From the NCBI GenBank assembly GCA_965223305.1, contig CBDCWT010000057.1:1-42208 (forward strand): a stretch of DNA of 42,208 nucleotides. The letters are read 5' to 3'. Source of the stretch: CBDCWT01 sp965223305. GTDB taxonomy: Bacteria; Planctomycetota; Planctomycetia; Pirellulales; Pirellulaceae. How positions within the stretch are numbered: position 1 is the first letter of the stretch; each line of letters starts with the position of its first letter. Shown one piece after another: positions 9,146 to 17,044 of the stretch. Both the position numbers and the translations under genes were made by a program. The notes below the pieces were generated by a model. It searched no databases. It had not been told where the DNA came from and was given only the letters and a program-made list of their open reading frames with translations.

Positions 9146-10240
9146 ATGACAACCGGCCGAAACCTGGGTGCGATGCTCTGCCTGGCCTGCTGTCTGGTCG
9201 TGTGCTGTGGGTGCCAGCCGGCGGTGCCGACGAACAGCACGATCACCCTGCAAGATCCACCCGCTCCCACCAGAGACGAACTTCGACGAGAACTCGATCA
9301 AGTTCTCGAGTCGGTTGCCCAGCGGCGGCTGAGTCTCGGCGAACACGCCGCCTGGCAGATACTCCACGGTGTCTTGGCCTACGGGAGGGAGTTTACCGTA
9401 GAAAGTGAGACGGGCGGCGAGCTGGTTGCCGCGGTCGATCATCTGCTCGATGGCGGGCATCTCCAAGGTTGGTCCGTCGAGCCCGGTGTGGTGATCGATG
9501 AGGCGAGTCAACGTCGCGGTCTCCGGACGCTCGTTGACGCCGGCAGCAAAGTCGGCCAAGGGCATCACGATCAGTGGTTCGCGATTCTCGCTCAGTGTGG
9601 TCTAAAGCCCAGTGCGCCGATTCGCGCCGCCGGACACGTTTTTACAATGAGTGACTTTGTGGCTCAGGTTCAATGGGATCTCCCTCGCAATGTCGACAGC
9701 GAGTTCAGCTGGACGTTGATTGGGCTGACCAGCTACTTGCCCAGCGACGCTCGTTGGGACGCTCAGGATGGACAGCTTTGGAGTATCGAACGGCTCGTGG
9801 AAGCCGAACTACAGCAAGAGCTGCCAACCAGCCCGTGCGGTGGCACGCATCGGTTGATCGGCTTGGCGATGGCGCTGAATCAGCACCTGGCACAGGGCGG
9901 CGAGGTAACCGGCGTTTGGGCGACAGCCGATCAGCTCATTCAAGAATCGATTGCCAAGGCACGTCAGTTTCAGAATCCCAACGGCTCCTTCTCCACCAAC
10001 TACTTCGAGCGACCCGGTAGCTCGCCCGATTTGGCCGAAGATCTCGGGGCAACCGGCCACGTGCTAGAGTTCCTCACATTGGCCGCCACGGACGAACAAC
10101 TGAACGCACCATGGATCGAGCGGGCTGTCGTGCACCTCTGCGGCATTCTTCGCAAGACGCACGAGCTACCGTTGGAGTGCGGGGCGCTCTATCACGCCGC
10201 ACACGCACTGGTGCTCTACCGGCAGCGATTGACAAAGTAG
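9146..10240 (+). CDS. Lipoprotein with terpene-cyclase-like helical repeats, function unknown
   Basis: Product of 364 residues from the ATG at 9146, the first start that puts a hydrophobic signal directly at the N-terminus. The signal (about residues 8-20) ends in C-C-G-C-Q, a cysteine-rich lipobox-like site, suggesting a lipid-anchored envelope protein. The C-terminal half is helical and contains C-G-G-T-H-R, F-Q-N-P-N-G-S-F-S-T and D-L-G-A-T-G-H-V-L-E. These resemble the repeated motifs of alpha/alpha-toroid proteins (prenyltransferase/squalene cyclase fold). The catalytic aspartate motifs of real cyclases are not evident. Homologues in planctomycetes are known to me only under misleading automatic names. 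Its TAG stop lies inside an interspersed repeat starting at 10237. Confidence 0.72.
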   Translation: MTTGRNLGAMLCLACCLVVCCGCQPAVPTNSTITLQDPPAPTRDELRRELDQVLESVAQRRLSLGEHAAWQILHGVLAYGREFTVESETGGELVAAVDHLLDGGHLQGWSVEPGVVIDEASQRRGLRTLVDAGSKVGQGHHDQWFAILAQCGLKPSAPIRAAGHVFTMSDFVAQVQWDLPRNVDSEFSWTLIGLTSYLPSDARWDAQDGQLWSIERLVEAELQQELPTSPCGGTHRLIGLAMALNQHLAQGGEVTGVWATADQLIQESIAKARQFQNPNGSFSTNYFERPGSSPDLAEDLGATGHVLEFLTLAATDEQLNAPWIERAVVHLCGILRKTHELPLECGALYHAAHALVLYRQRLTK

Positions 10241-10266
10241 CAGGCACGCTCCGCGTGCCGTCCGCC
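10237..10266 (+). repeat. Interspersed repeat family A, copy 1
   Basis: GTAGCAGGCACGCTCCGCGT followed by GCCGTCCGCC. The core GGCACGC-TCC-GCGTGCC is itself palindromic. The same element recurs at 11622-11736 (three copies) and 27609-27690 (two copies). This copy supplies the stop codon of the preceding lipoprotein gene. Confidence 0.9.
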
Positions 10267-10319
10267 GCTTACAGAGCCGTTACCCGCGCCGAGCGTACCA
10301 CGATTCTGCACCCCGTCGC

Positions 10320-10901
10320 CTACTCCGGCGCCCGCGGCGGTCGTTGGACGGCGGCGTAGTTGGGGTCTTCGAGCCCAAACGCATCCGCGACGCGGTTCAT
10401 CATCGCAAACATGGCCGTCACGTAGACCGCCTCAGCGATCTGCTCGTCATCCCATCCGGCGGTCCGCACCCGGTCGATGTCGGCCGCAGTCGTGCGATGT
10501 GGATTCAACGTAAGTAGCTCGACCAAGACCAGCAAAGATCGTTCGCTGTCGCCAACGCCGGCTCCATCCAGATCGCCGCGACGGAGATGATCAATCGTGC
10601 TGTCTCGTTCCCCCTGCAACTGCAGGAAGTGCCCGTGGGCGCCCGCTCAGTAGACGCACTGGTTGAGCCCCGAGACGTAGGTCGCGATCATCTCCTTGAC
10701 CCGGCGAGTCAAGAAACCATCGGAGAAGTGAAGTGAGTAGCTGAAGTCGATGACGGACTGAAGGAAATCGGGACGGAGGCTAAAGCACTTCAAAATCTCC
10801 GGCATGCGCTCGCGGCCGGGATTTGATTCCTTCCACGTCCGGTAGATGTCGGCGACTTCTCCGCTTGCTTCTTGGTCGTCGACCCAACGTAAGAATGGCA
10901 T
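10320..10901 (-). CDS. Probable selenoprotein: AhpD/carboxymuconolactone decarboxylase-family peroxidase-related enzyme (in-frame UGA = Sec)
   Basis: Two frames in the same phase (10647-10901 and 10320-10646) are separated only by a TGA at 10647-10649. Read through, they give a single 193-residue protein of the peroxidase-related AhpD-like family. The expected redox motif C-x-x-C-x-x-x-H appears as C-V-Y-[TGA]-A-G-A-H, so the UGA replaces the second, reactive cysteine. Upstream is R-R-V-K-E-M-I-A-T-Y-V-S-G-L-N-Q, typical of the helix before this motif. Downstream is the usual second half with W-D-D-E-Q-I-A-E-A-V and A-M-M-N-R-V-A-D-A-F. A SECIS-like hairpin follows the UGA. The start is the ATG at 10901; a GTG at 10913 is possible. 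The likely role is peroxide or thiol redox chemistry in the cytoplasm. It lies 16 bp after a secreted-protein gene on the same strand. A plain nonsense mutation is the alternative. Confidence 0.82.
10613..10649 (-). promoter_or_regulatory. Candidate bacterial SECIS element after UGA codon
   Basis: On the minus strand, starting 20 bases after the UGA, the sequence CCUGC-AGUU-GCAGG forms a perfect 5-bp stem with a four-base loop. The loop G at 10620 is the 27th base after the UGA. Known bacterial SECIS elements have a small apical loop with a G among its first two bases at roughly 16-37 bases from the UGA, and this fits. The outer UU could pair with AA across a GGG bulge. Confidence 0.65.
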
Positions 10902-10917
10902 GTTTGCAGGCACTCTT

Positions 10918-11517
10918 TCAGCGTGCGGCTCGGATCTCTGCCACGCTGATGTCCGTCGTTTCCGCCGTGCTGCGCGGCCGCGCGCGGCGCGATGGATAGA
11001 TGCGCGGCTGAGGCGACCGTCGTTTGGTCTGATTCGGCTGCCGACCAGGCTGCTCGTACTTGAGCCGTTCGAGCCGCTCTAACACGGGACTGGTCACTCG
11101 ACCTCTGACCACAGGCGTCACGCCGGTCACAAAGGGTCGGACCGTGGCGTTTTGGATCGATCCCAGCGTTCCATTCATCATCGTCACACTCGGGGTCGTG
11201 GACGTCACCGACCGCTGACTTCCCTGGGCCGCCGAGAAGTTAAAGAAGGAGCTGCCCCCTGCGCCGCGGATTCCGAAGCCGAGACGGCCGCCTGCTTGAG
11301 AGGTGAAACCACCAAAGGGAGCGATCGCGCCATTGGGAGTGCCGAAGCGAAAGAACGCGCCGCCCCGGGGTGTGCTCCTTTCGAAGCCCCAGTTGACGCC
11401 GAACGACTCGAAGAAGCTATCGTTGGTCGAAGTAAGTGGCGTCGCGTAGGTGGCCTGTTGGGCCCAGCAGCAACTTGGCAGGAGCAACACCGCGCCGGCA
11501 AACAGGAAACGAACCAT
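10918..11517 (-). CDS. Secreted glycine-rich protein of unknown function
   Basis: Product of 199 residues. The ATG at 11517 is preceded by GGAGG at ideal spacing and begins an evident signal peptide (M-V-R-F-L-F-A-G-A ... C-W-A-Q-Q, cleavage near residue 20). The mature protein has a Gly/Phe/Ser/Thr-rich middle (about 45-100) with F-F-R-F-G-T and G-G-F-T-S-Q-A-G-G-R-L-G-F. A conserved-looking P-F-V-T-G-V-T-P-V-V segment follows, then a very basic Arg/Pro-rich tail. Similar small exported proteins occur in planctomycetes without assigned function. It is immediately upstream of the selenoprotein gene on the same strand. Confidence 0.72.
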   Translation of the reverse strand: MVRFLFAGAVLLLPSCCWAQQATYATPLTSTNDSFFESFGVNWGFERSTPRGGAFFRFGTPNGAIAPFGGFTSQAGGRLGFGIRGAGGSSFFNFSAAQGSQRSVTSTTPSVTMMNGTLGSIQNATVRPFVTGVTPVVRGRVTSPVLERLERLKYEQPGRQPNQTKRRSPQPRIYPSRRARPRSTAETTDISVAEIRAAR

Positions 11518-11621
11518 CGGCACCTCCGCATGTCGCTGGGACTGGGACACGGACTTGAGCTCTGTCGGAAACTCTGCCGCTCATCATTGTACGGTTGCCA
11601 GTCGAATGAGTGAACCAGAGC

Positions 11622-11736
11622 AAGGTAGCAGGCACGCTCCGCGTGCCGTCCGCCTTTTTTTTGAGGAAAGTGACGGCACACAGAGTGTGCCTACTACCTT
11701 GCCCGCGACGGCACACGGAGTGTGCCTACTACTTTG
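11622..11736. repeat. Interspersed repeat family A, copies 2-4
   Basis: One copy on the plus strand (11622-11654) faces two copies in reverse orientation (11672-11701 and 11706-11736). The first two form an inverted pair around a T-rich spacer and could fold into a long hairpin between the convergent-side ends of metG and the upstream gene. The core in each is AAGGTAG(T/C)AGGCAC ... GTGCCGTC with small changes. Confidence 0.9.
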
Positions 11737-11770
11737 CCCGTGACGGCACCAGCGCCGCCTTTGGCCGCCA

Positions 11771-11824
11771 CCAAAGTCCCTTCTCCCCGCCGGGGAGAAG
11801 GTGGCCGAAGGCCGGATGAGGGGG
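11771..11824 (+). repeat. Interspersed repeat family B (CTTCTCCCC ... GGGGAGAAGG)
   Basis: CCAAAGTCCCTTCTCCCC-GC-CGGGGAGAAGG followed by GGCCGAAGGCCGGATGAGG. The first half is an inverted repeat that would form a strong hairpin. Other copies are at 31857-31903 and, inside a coding sequence, near 16198, 16321 and 16439. It lies between metG and the family A repeats and could serve as a transcription end signal, but no T-tract follows. Confidence 0.88.
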
Positions 11825-11896
11825 GTCCAGAGTAAAAACGGTTGCGCACGGCGCGCAGACTTTGACAATTACTAGCACGGAGTGTGCCACTAGAAA

Positions 11897-13930
11897 TCAA
11901 TGCACCCGCTGGCCGGGCTTGCCACCGTCGTCAACACCAAGCATGAAGACGTCGCTACCGCCTTCTCCGGAAGCCAAGATCATCCCCTCGCTGACGCCAA
12001 ACTTCATCTTTCGCGGCGCCAGATTGGCACACATGACAACCAACCTCCCGACCAGATCGGCGGGTTCGTAGGCCTGCTTGATCCCGGCAAACACCGTCCG
12101 CCGCTCGTCACCTCCCAAGCTCAGCGTCAGCTTCAACAGCTTGTTTGCCTGCGGCACGTCCTCGGCGGAGACCACCCGAGCGATCCGCAAGTCGACTTTG
12201 ACGAAGTCGTCGATCGTGCATTCTGCGGCGAGTGGCTCTTGCTGGAGTGGAACGTCGCTGTCGTGATCCGCCTCGCTGGCGGAAGCTGTGACCTTGCTCT
12301 CCTCGATCATCGCGTCGATATCCTTCTTCTCAACTCGCTTCAATAGGTGTTTGAACTTCGTGACCGGAGTGCCCACCAGCGGCTGCTGCGCGTCCTGCCA
12401 GCTGTCGATCGACACTCCCAGAAGGTCGCCAGTTTGTTCGGCCAGCCGCGGCAACACGGGTGTGAGGTAAATCACGATCTGGCGAAACAGATTCAAAGCC
12501 ACCGTGCAGACATCCTGCAAACGGTCCTGCTGTTGGGGATCCTTCCGTAGTTTCCACGGCTCCGCAGACTCGACATACGGGTTCGCACGGTCAGCTAACT
12601 CCATGATCAACCGCATGGCACGGTTGTAATCACACTGTTCGTAAGCGTCGGCGATCGCGGCTCCAGCCTCGGCGCCCTTTGCGAACAAGCCTCCGTCCTG
12701 CGGGTACTCCTGCGACAACCCCATGTTCGCCACGAACTTGGCAGTTCGGCTGGCTAAGTTGACGACCTTTCCAACCAAGTCTGCGTTGACCTTTGCCACG
12801 AATTCGTCCAGATTCATGTCGATGTCGTCAAGCCTGTTGCCGAGTTTGGCAGCGTAGTAGTAGCGCAAGAACGCCGGGTCAAGATGCCGGGCGTAGGTCT
12901 CGGCGCTCACAAAGGTTCCCTTCGTCTTGGACATCTTTTCGCCATCGACAGTCAGGAAGCCGTGGATGTGGACCTTGGTCGGCAGACTGAACCCCGCGGT
13001 CTTCAGCATGCCGGGCCAAAAAAGGGTGTGAAAGTAGGTGATGTCTTTGCCGATAAAGTGGTGGATCTCGGTCTCGTCACTGCGCCACCAATCGGATAGC
13101 TTCTCGCCGTGCCGTTCACACCACTGGCGGGTCGAGGCGATGTAGCCGATCGGCGCATCAAACCAGACATACCAGTAGTTGCCGGGACTGTCGGGTATCT
13201 CGAATCCGAAATAAGGTGCTGGGCGTGAGATGTCCCAGTCCTTCAGCTCGTTGCACAAAAAGTGGCCTTTCAAGTAGTTGACGACCTCCGGCTGCAGGTG
13301 ATCGCCGCTTTGAGTCCACTGGTCAAGAAAATCATGCAACTGCTCGAGCTCGATGAAGAGGTGCTTTGACGTGCGGACCTCGGGCGTCGTGTTCGAGAGC
13401 GTGCTGATTGAGTCGATCAACTCGGTAGGCGTATAAGTGCGACCGCAGTTGCTGCAGTTATCTCCAGGCTGATCGGGCGAGCGGCAAGACGGATTGGGGC
13501 AGGTACCCCGCACGAAGCGATCGGCCAAGAATGTCTGTTGTTGCGTATCGAACAACTGCTCGACATCCTTTTCCTTCACCAGTCCGGCTGTGCGAATTGC
13601 CTTCCAAAACTCGGCGCATAGTTCACGATTTTCTTCGCTGTTCGTGCTGCCATAATTGTCGAAGGCTATTGAGAAGCTGGCGAAGTCCCGTTCGTGGGCG
13701 ACCTGCATCTCTGCGATCAGCTCGGTCTCGCTTCTGCCCTCCTGGCGTGCACGAATCATGATGGCCGTGCCATGAGTATCGTCGGCACAGATGTAAATGC
13801 AGCGATTTCCCCGCAGCCGCTGAAAACGGACCCAGATGTCGGTCTGGATGTACTCAACCAGATGTCCGATGTGGATCGGACCGTTCGCGTAGGGCAGGGC
13901 TGCCGTAACAAGTATCTGCCGCTGGGCCAT
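11897..13930 (-). CDS. metG: Methionyl-tRNA synthetase
   Basis: Class I aminoacyl-tRNA synthetase of 677 residues, charging tRNA-Met with methionine. Near the N-terminus is the HIGH signature (P-I-H-I-G-H-L). A zinc knuckle with four cysteines (C-P-N-P-S-C ... C-S-N-C-G) lies at about 143-162. The KMSKS loop (G-E-K-M-S-K-T-K-G) is near residue 330. A C-terminal tRNA-binding (Trbp111-like OB-fold) domain follows (about 570-677, with F-x-K-V-D-L-R-I-A-R-V and A-P-R-K-M-K-F-G-V-S-E-G-M), as in MetG1-type enzymes that dimerise. Complete and intact. Both sides are intergenic stretches over 250 bp, so it is probably its own transcription unit. Confidence 0.96.
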   Translation of the reverse strand: MAQRQILVTAALPYANGPIHIGHLVEYIQTDIWVRFQRLRGNRCIYICADDTHGTAIMIRARQEGRSETELIAEMQVAHERDFASFSIAFDNYGSTNSEENRELCAEFWKAIRTAGLVKEKDVEQLFDTQQQTFLADRFVRGTCPNPSCRSPDQPGDNCSNCGRTYTPTELIDSISTLSNTTPEVRTSKHLFIELEQLHDFLDQWTQSGDHLQPEVVNYLKGHFLCNELKDWDISRPAPYFGFEIPDSPGNYWYVWFDAPIGYIASTRQWCERHGEKLSDWWRSDETEIHHFIGKDITYFHTLFWPGMLKTAGFSLPTKVHIHGFLTVDGEKMSKTKGTFVSAETYARHLDPAFLRYYYAAKLGNRLDDIDMNLDEFVAKVNADLVGKVVNLASRTAKFVANMGLSQEYPQDGGLFAKGAEAGAAIADAYEQCDYNRAMRLIMELADRANPYVESAEPWKLRKDPQQQDRLQDVCTVALNLFRQIVIYLTPVLPRLAEQTGDLLGVSIDSWQDAQQPLVGTPVTKFKHLLKRVEKKDIDAMIEESKVTASASEADHDSDVPLQQEPLAAECTIDDFVKVDLRIARVVSAEDVPQANKLLKLTLSLGGDERRTVFAGIKQAYEPADLVGRLVVMCANLAPRKMKFGVSEGMILASGEGGSDVFMLGVDDGGKPGQRVH

Positions 13931-14298
13931 AGCACTATCCGATCCACTTCTAAGTCAGAAAGTCGAGATTCTAGCCGACTTCTGTTCTGGACGCGACGGA
14001 CCACGTCGAGGTTCATCAGCACGACTCGCGGGACCCCTGAAATGCCTCTGCACCGGGACGCCGGCTGGATACGGGGCAGGCTTTTAGCAGCTCTTTGCGA
14101 CCGGTGCGATCAGAATGAATCAGAATTGGTCTTGTATCAATTCGCTTCCCCGGCGACAGTGTCGCTCCTTTTGGGCACCCGGCTTCAGAGGAAGGTGTCC
14201 GGGAGGGCCGAAGCCGGCGAGGGCTCCTGCCAGGAAGGCGACAGCCGCCGCCGGAAAACCATGGTCACTCAGGACGCATCGATCCAGGGAGGGAAGCG
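13931..14298. other. Intergenic region between divergent metG and the thioredoxin-protease gene
   Basis: About 370 bp containing both promoters by geometry. I see no convincing small gene, RNA or T-box-like leader for metG. Open frames crossing it are chance extensions of neighbouring frames. The last bases, GGGAGGGAAGCG, are a strong ribosome site for the gene at 14299. Confidence 0.5.
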
Positions 14299-15702
14299 AT
14301 GGTCACTGCCCCAGCACTTCTGCTGGCACTCGCGACAGCGGGTTCCAGTGAAACCGTGCTACTCGAGTTTTCCGCGTCATGGTGTGCTCCTTGCCGCACT
14401 ATGGAGCCGATCGTGCGGCAACTCGCCGATGCCGGGTTTCCGATCCGCCAGATCGACGTCGACCAACACCCGGAGATCGCCAAAAGGTACCGAGTGACCG
14501 CTTTGCCAACGTTCGTGATGGTGGCGGGCGGCCGCGAGGTGGAGCGAATCGAGGGCGTTGCTAGCTTCGAGCGGCTGCAGCAGATGGCTGCGCGAATGCA
14601 GCTCGGTATGGCACCTGCGCAAAGCGTCCGCGGTCAATCGCCCTCGCGCCCGCGGAGGCCGTGGAACCTCTTCGGCCGAGGAAAACAGAGCGAACCAGAG
14701 CCAGCCATACAGCCTCCACAGGTCGCGATGCCCCGCGCAGCAGAGGCAAGCCCGCTGGCAACTCGGCCAGATGTCTCGCCAATCGACCGCGCTCTGGCTG
14801 CGACGGTGCGCATCAAAGTCGAGGACGCTCATGGGCACGCCTTCGGCACCGGAACGATCATCGACGTCCACGGCACCGAGGCGCTGGCCATCACTTGTGG
14901 GCACATCTTCCGTGAATCCGCCGGCAAAGGACCTACGACGGTCGAGACCTTCGCCGGAGGGGCTCAACAAGGTGTTGTGGGCACCCTGATCAGCTACAAC
15001 CTCGAAATGGACATCGGGCTGGTTAGCTTCAGTCCGAGTACTTCGGTGATTCCAGCACCGGTGGCTGCCAGTGGTGAAGCGATCCGCGGCGGCGTCGAAG
15101 TCTTCAGCATCGGCTGCGATCACGGCCGTGCGCCCAGCGTGCAACAGAGTCGCATCACCGCGGTCGACAAGTACGTGCGGCCGCCCAATATTGAGGTGGC
15201 GGGCCAACCCGTCGTCGGCCGTAGCGGCGGTGGGCTGTTCAACGCGAAGGGCGAGCTGATCGGGATCTGCAATTTCGCAGACCCAGCCGACAACGAGGGG
15301 ATCTATGCCTCCCTGGCTGTCGTGCACTGGGAACTCGATCGGATTGGTCAACGGCGGATCTACCAGCCGGACGCGACCGCTCTGGCCAAGGCAGCCCAGT
15401 CCGTGCGGCCCAACACCCAAGTCGCGACGGTAACGCCTGATATGCCCGTCCGCATGCCCAGCACACCTAACCGTACGCCGGTTGCGTCGAAGCCTGCGAC
15501 GAATGATACGGAAGTCATCTGCATCGTTCGCTCCCGTTCGAATCCGAACGGACCAAGTCGGGTCTTCGTGCTGAACCAACCCTCCCAAGGACTGCTCAAC
15601 CAGCTGGCCGGAGAGGCCGCCAACACGAGCAACCCCGGGCTGGTGCCAGTCGGCAGCAACCCGCAATTGTCGCCCGTGGTCCGCGCACAATCGGATCGCT
15701 AA
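14299..15702 (+). CDS. Thioredoxin-like domain fused to a trypsin-like serine protease
   Basis: Product of 467 residues starting at an ATG with GGGAGGG upstream. Residues 1-110 form a thioredoxin domain with the active site W-C-A-P-C (cysteines 29 and 32) and the cis-proline segment A-L-P-T-F. A Pro/Arg-rich linker (about 110-165) follows. Next comes a chymotrypsin-fold protease with the catalytic triad visible: His in T-C-G-H-I-F (about 200), Asp in E-M-D-I-G-L-V (about 238) and Ser in G-R-S-G-G-G-L-F (about 309). The tail (390-467) is low-complexity. The short hydrophobic N-terminus could be a weak signal, so location is uncertain. The fusion suggests a protease gated by or coupled to disulphide chemistry, perhaps envelope quality control; that role is inference. 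Confidence 0.88.
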   Translation: MVTAPALLLALATAGSSETVLLEFSASWCAPCRTMEPIVRQLADAGFPIRQIDVDQHPEIAKRYRVTALPTFVMVAGGREVERIEGVASFERLQQMAARMQLGMAPAQSVRGQSPSRPRRPWNLFGRGKQSEPEPAIQPPQVAMPRAAEASPLATRPDVSPIDRALAATVRIKVEDAHGHAFGTGTIIDVHGTEALAITCGHIFRESAGKGPTTVETFAGGAQQGVVGTLISYNLEMDIGLVSFSPSTSVIPAPVAASGEAIRGGVEVFSIGCDHGRAPSVQQSRITAVDKYVRPPNIEVAGQPVVGRSGGGLFNAKGELIGICNFADPADNEGIYASLAVVHWELDRIGQRRIYQPDATALAKAAQSVRPNTQVATVTPDMPVRMPSTPNRTPVASKPATNDTEVICIVRSRSNPNGPSRVFVLNQPSQGLLNQLAGEAANTSNPGLVPVGSNPQLSPVVRAQSDR

Positions 15703-15841
15703 GAATCACCACGTCTGACTCCATTTAGGCAGTCTCGGGCTATAGACATGGCCCAACCTTCCGGTTCGGAAGCAGACGTAATTTGACCCGGAGGCGTGAC
15801 CTATACTTCACTGGAGTTCTGCCTGGAAATGACTAGAACCG

Positions 15842-17035
15842 ATGAAGTTCCTCTACCTCTTCGCCGTCGGCCTCCTCAACATCGGGATCGGATTCGGCGT
15901 GGCCTGCTGGCTGAAGCAGCGGCTTAGTGCAGCTGGGGGGCTCGATCAGGACACCTCTCAGCCTGCGGCGGATGACGCGCCGCCCGCCACGGAACCTCAA
16001 GCGGAAGAATCCAGCGAGCTGCCCCAGAGCGAGCGCGAGCCGGCAGAAGATCACTCCCAAGACGCAGCAGCCACGAACGACTCGCCGGACCCTGGTAATC
16101 AGCCGGCGGAGGATCTTGCGCCCGCGGAGCCGGTTGTTGCCGAGCCGGGTCCCGCTGCGGAGGACACGGTGGCCCCAGGACAGCCCTTGGCCGCAACCGA
16201 AGTCCCTTCTCCCCACCGGGGAGAGGGTGGCCGAAGGCCGGATGAGGATGAGCCGGTTGCCGCCGAGCCGGATCCCGCTACGGAGGACACGGTGGCCGCA
16301 GGGCAGCCTTTGACCGCAACCAAAGTCCCTTCTCCCCACCGGGGAGAAGATGGCCGAAAGCCGGATGAGCCGGTTGCCGCCGAGCCGGATCCCGCTACGG
16401 AGGACACGGTGGCCCCAGAACAGCCCTTGGCCGCAACCGAAGTCCCTTCTCCCCACCGGGGAGAAGGTGGCCGAAGGCCGGATGAGGGGGGTAGTAGCAC
16501 AGAGTCTCTCGCCGCAGAAGAGCAGGATCAGACAGCAGAAAAAGGCGAGCAGGTAGAGCGAGCAGCCGAGCAGGACGAAGCGCCCGCTGAGGAGGCTGCC
16601 GCCGAGCCGTCAGTGCCATCCGAGTCGCAAGAGCTCTTGGACAAGCTCCTGAGCGAGCTCGAACGCCGCTCTGCGACTTTTGCCGAGCGGTACGAGCCCC
16701 TCACTGCGGATCCCAAGCCCACTGATGAGTTAGAGTTGATCGCTGGTGAAATAGGCAAGGAGATACAGCAACTGCTGCAGCTCGTGAATGCGACGGTCGA
16801 TTCGCTCTGCGACGCCGAGGCAGATGAGTACGGCTCGACCATCGAACGCCTCGAAAACTGTTGGAGCGACATCAACGAAAAAGCCGTCCGTCTGGTGACA
16901 CTGACTTTTTCGGAGGACGAGAACGCATCCACGCAGCGCATACTGGCCGAAGCCAGTGAGGGGCTGAGCACCGTATGCCACCAAGTCTGCGAAGGGATCC
17001 AGCAGCTGCATCCGGCCGAGTCGCCTGGAGCGTGA
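15842..17035 (+). CDS. Acidic repeat-containing membrane-anchored protein
   Basis: Product of 397 residues. Residues 3-24 form a single hydrophobic helix, probably an uncleaved anchor or signal. Residues 35-260 are low-complexity, rich in Glu, Pro and Ala. They include three tandem units of about 40 residues in which P-S-P-H-R-G-E-G-G-R-R-P-D-E is the translation of an interspersed DNA repeat otherwise seen between genes. The C-terminal 130 residues are helical and acidic (L-L-D-K-L-L-S-E-L-E-R-R, and C-W-S-D-I-N-E-K-A-V-R-L), likely a coiled coil. No enzyme motif is present. Spacer-like length suggests a flexible tether from the membrane. I do not recognise a family. Confidence 0.75.
   Translation: MKFLYLFAVGLLNIGIGFGVACWLKQRLSAAGGLDQDTSQPAADDAPPATEPQAEESSELPQSEREPAEDHSQDAAATNDSPDPGNQPAEDLAPAEPVVAEPGPAAEDTVAPGQPLAATEVPSPHRGEGGRRPDEDEPVAAEPDPATEDTVAAGQPLTATKVPSPHRGEDGRKPDEPVAAEPDPATEDTVAPEQPLAATEVPSPHRGEGGRRPDEGGSSTESLAAEEQDQTAEKGEQVERAAEQDEAPAEEAAAEPSVPSESQELLDKLLSELERRSATFAERYEPLTADPKPTDELELIAGEIGKEIQQLLQLVNATVDSLCDAEADEYGSTIERLENCWSDINEKAVRLVTLTFSEDENASTQRILAEASEGLSTVCHQVCEGIQQLHPAESPGA
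16130..16490 (+). repeat. Tandem repeat of about 120 bp (three units) containing repeat family B
   Basis: Three successive units, starting near 16130, 16255 and 16372, share GCCGAGCCGG ... GAGGACACGGTGGCC ... GCAACC followed by the family B element (AGTCCCTTCTCCCCACCGGG then GAGAAGGTGGCCGAA). All are in the reading frame of the gene at 15842. Differences are mostly single substitutions, indicating recent duplication within the gene. Confidence 0.9.
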
Positions 17036-17044
17036 CCGGTGGCG

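Noticed and set aside
10647..10649. TGA read as a true stop, making two small genes or a pseudogene
   Set aside because: The two halves are in the same frame, the TGA is exactly at the redox cysteine, and a SECIS-like hairpin follows. A mutation cannot be excluded, but Sec is the better reading.
13694..14497. Open frame of 267 codons crossing from metG into the thioredoxin-protease gene
   Set aside because: It overlaps the coding parts of two well-identified genes in other frames and contains no recognisable domain.
14377..15690. 437-codon minus-strand open frame
   Set aside because: Exact antisense of the thioredoxin-trypsin gene, whose active-site motifs prove the plus strand is coding.
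15783..15807. TTGACC and TATACT as a promoter for the gene at 15842
   Set aside because: The spacing is only 13 bases, too short for a standard promoter; TATACT alone is not enough.
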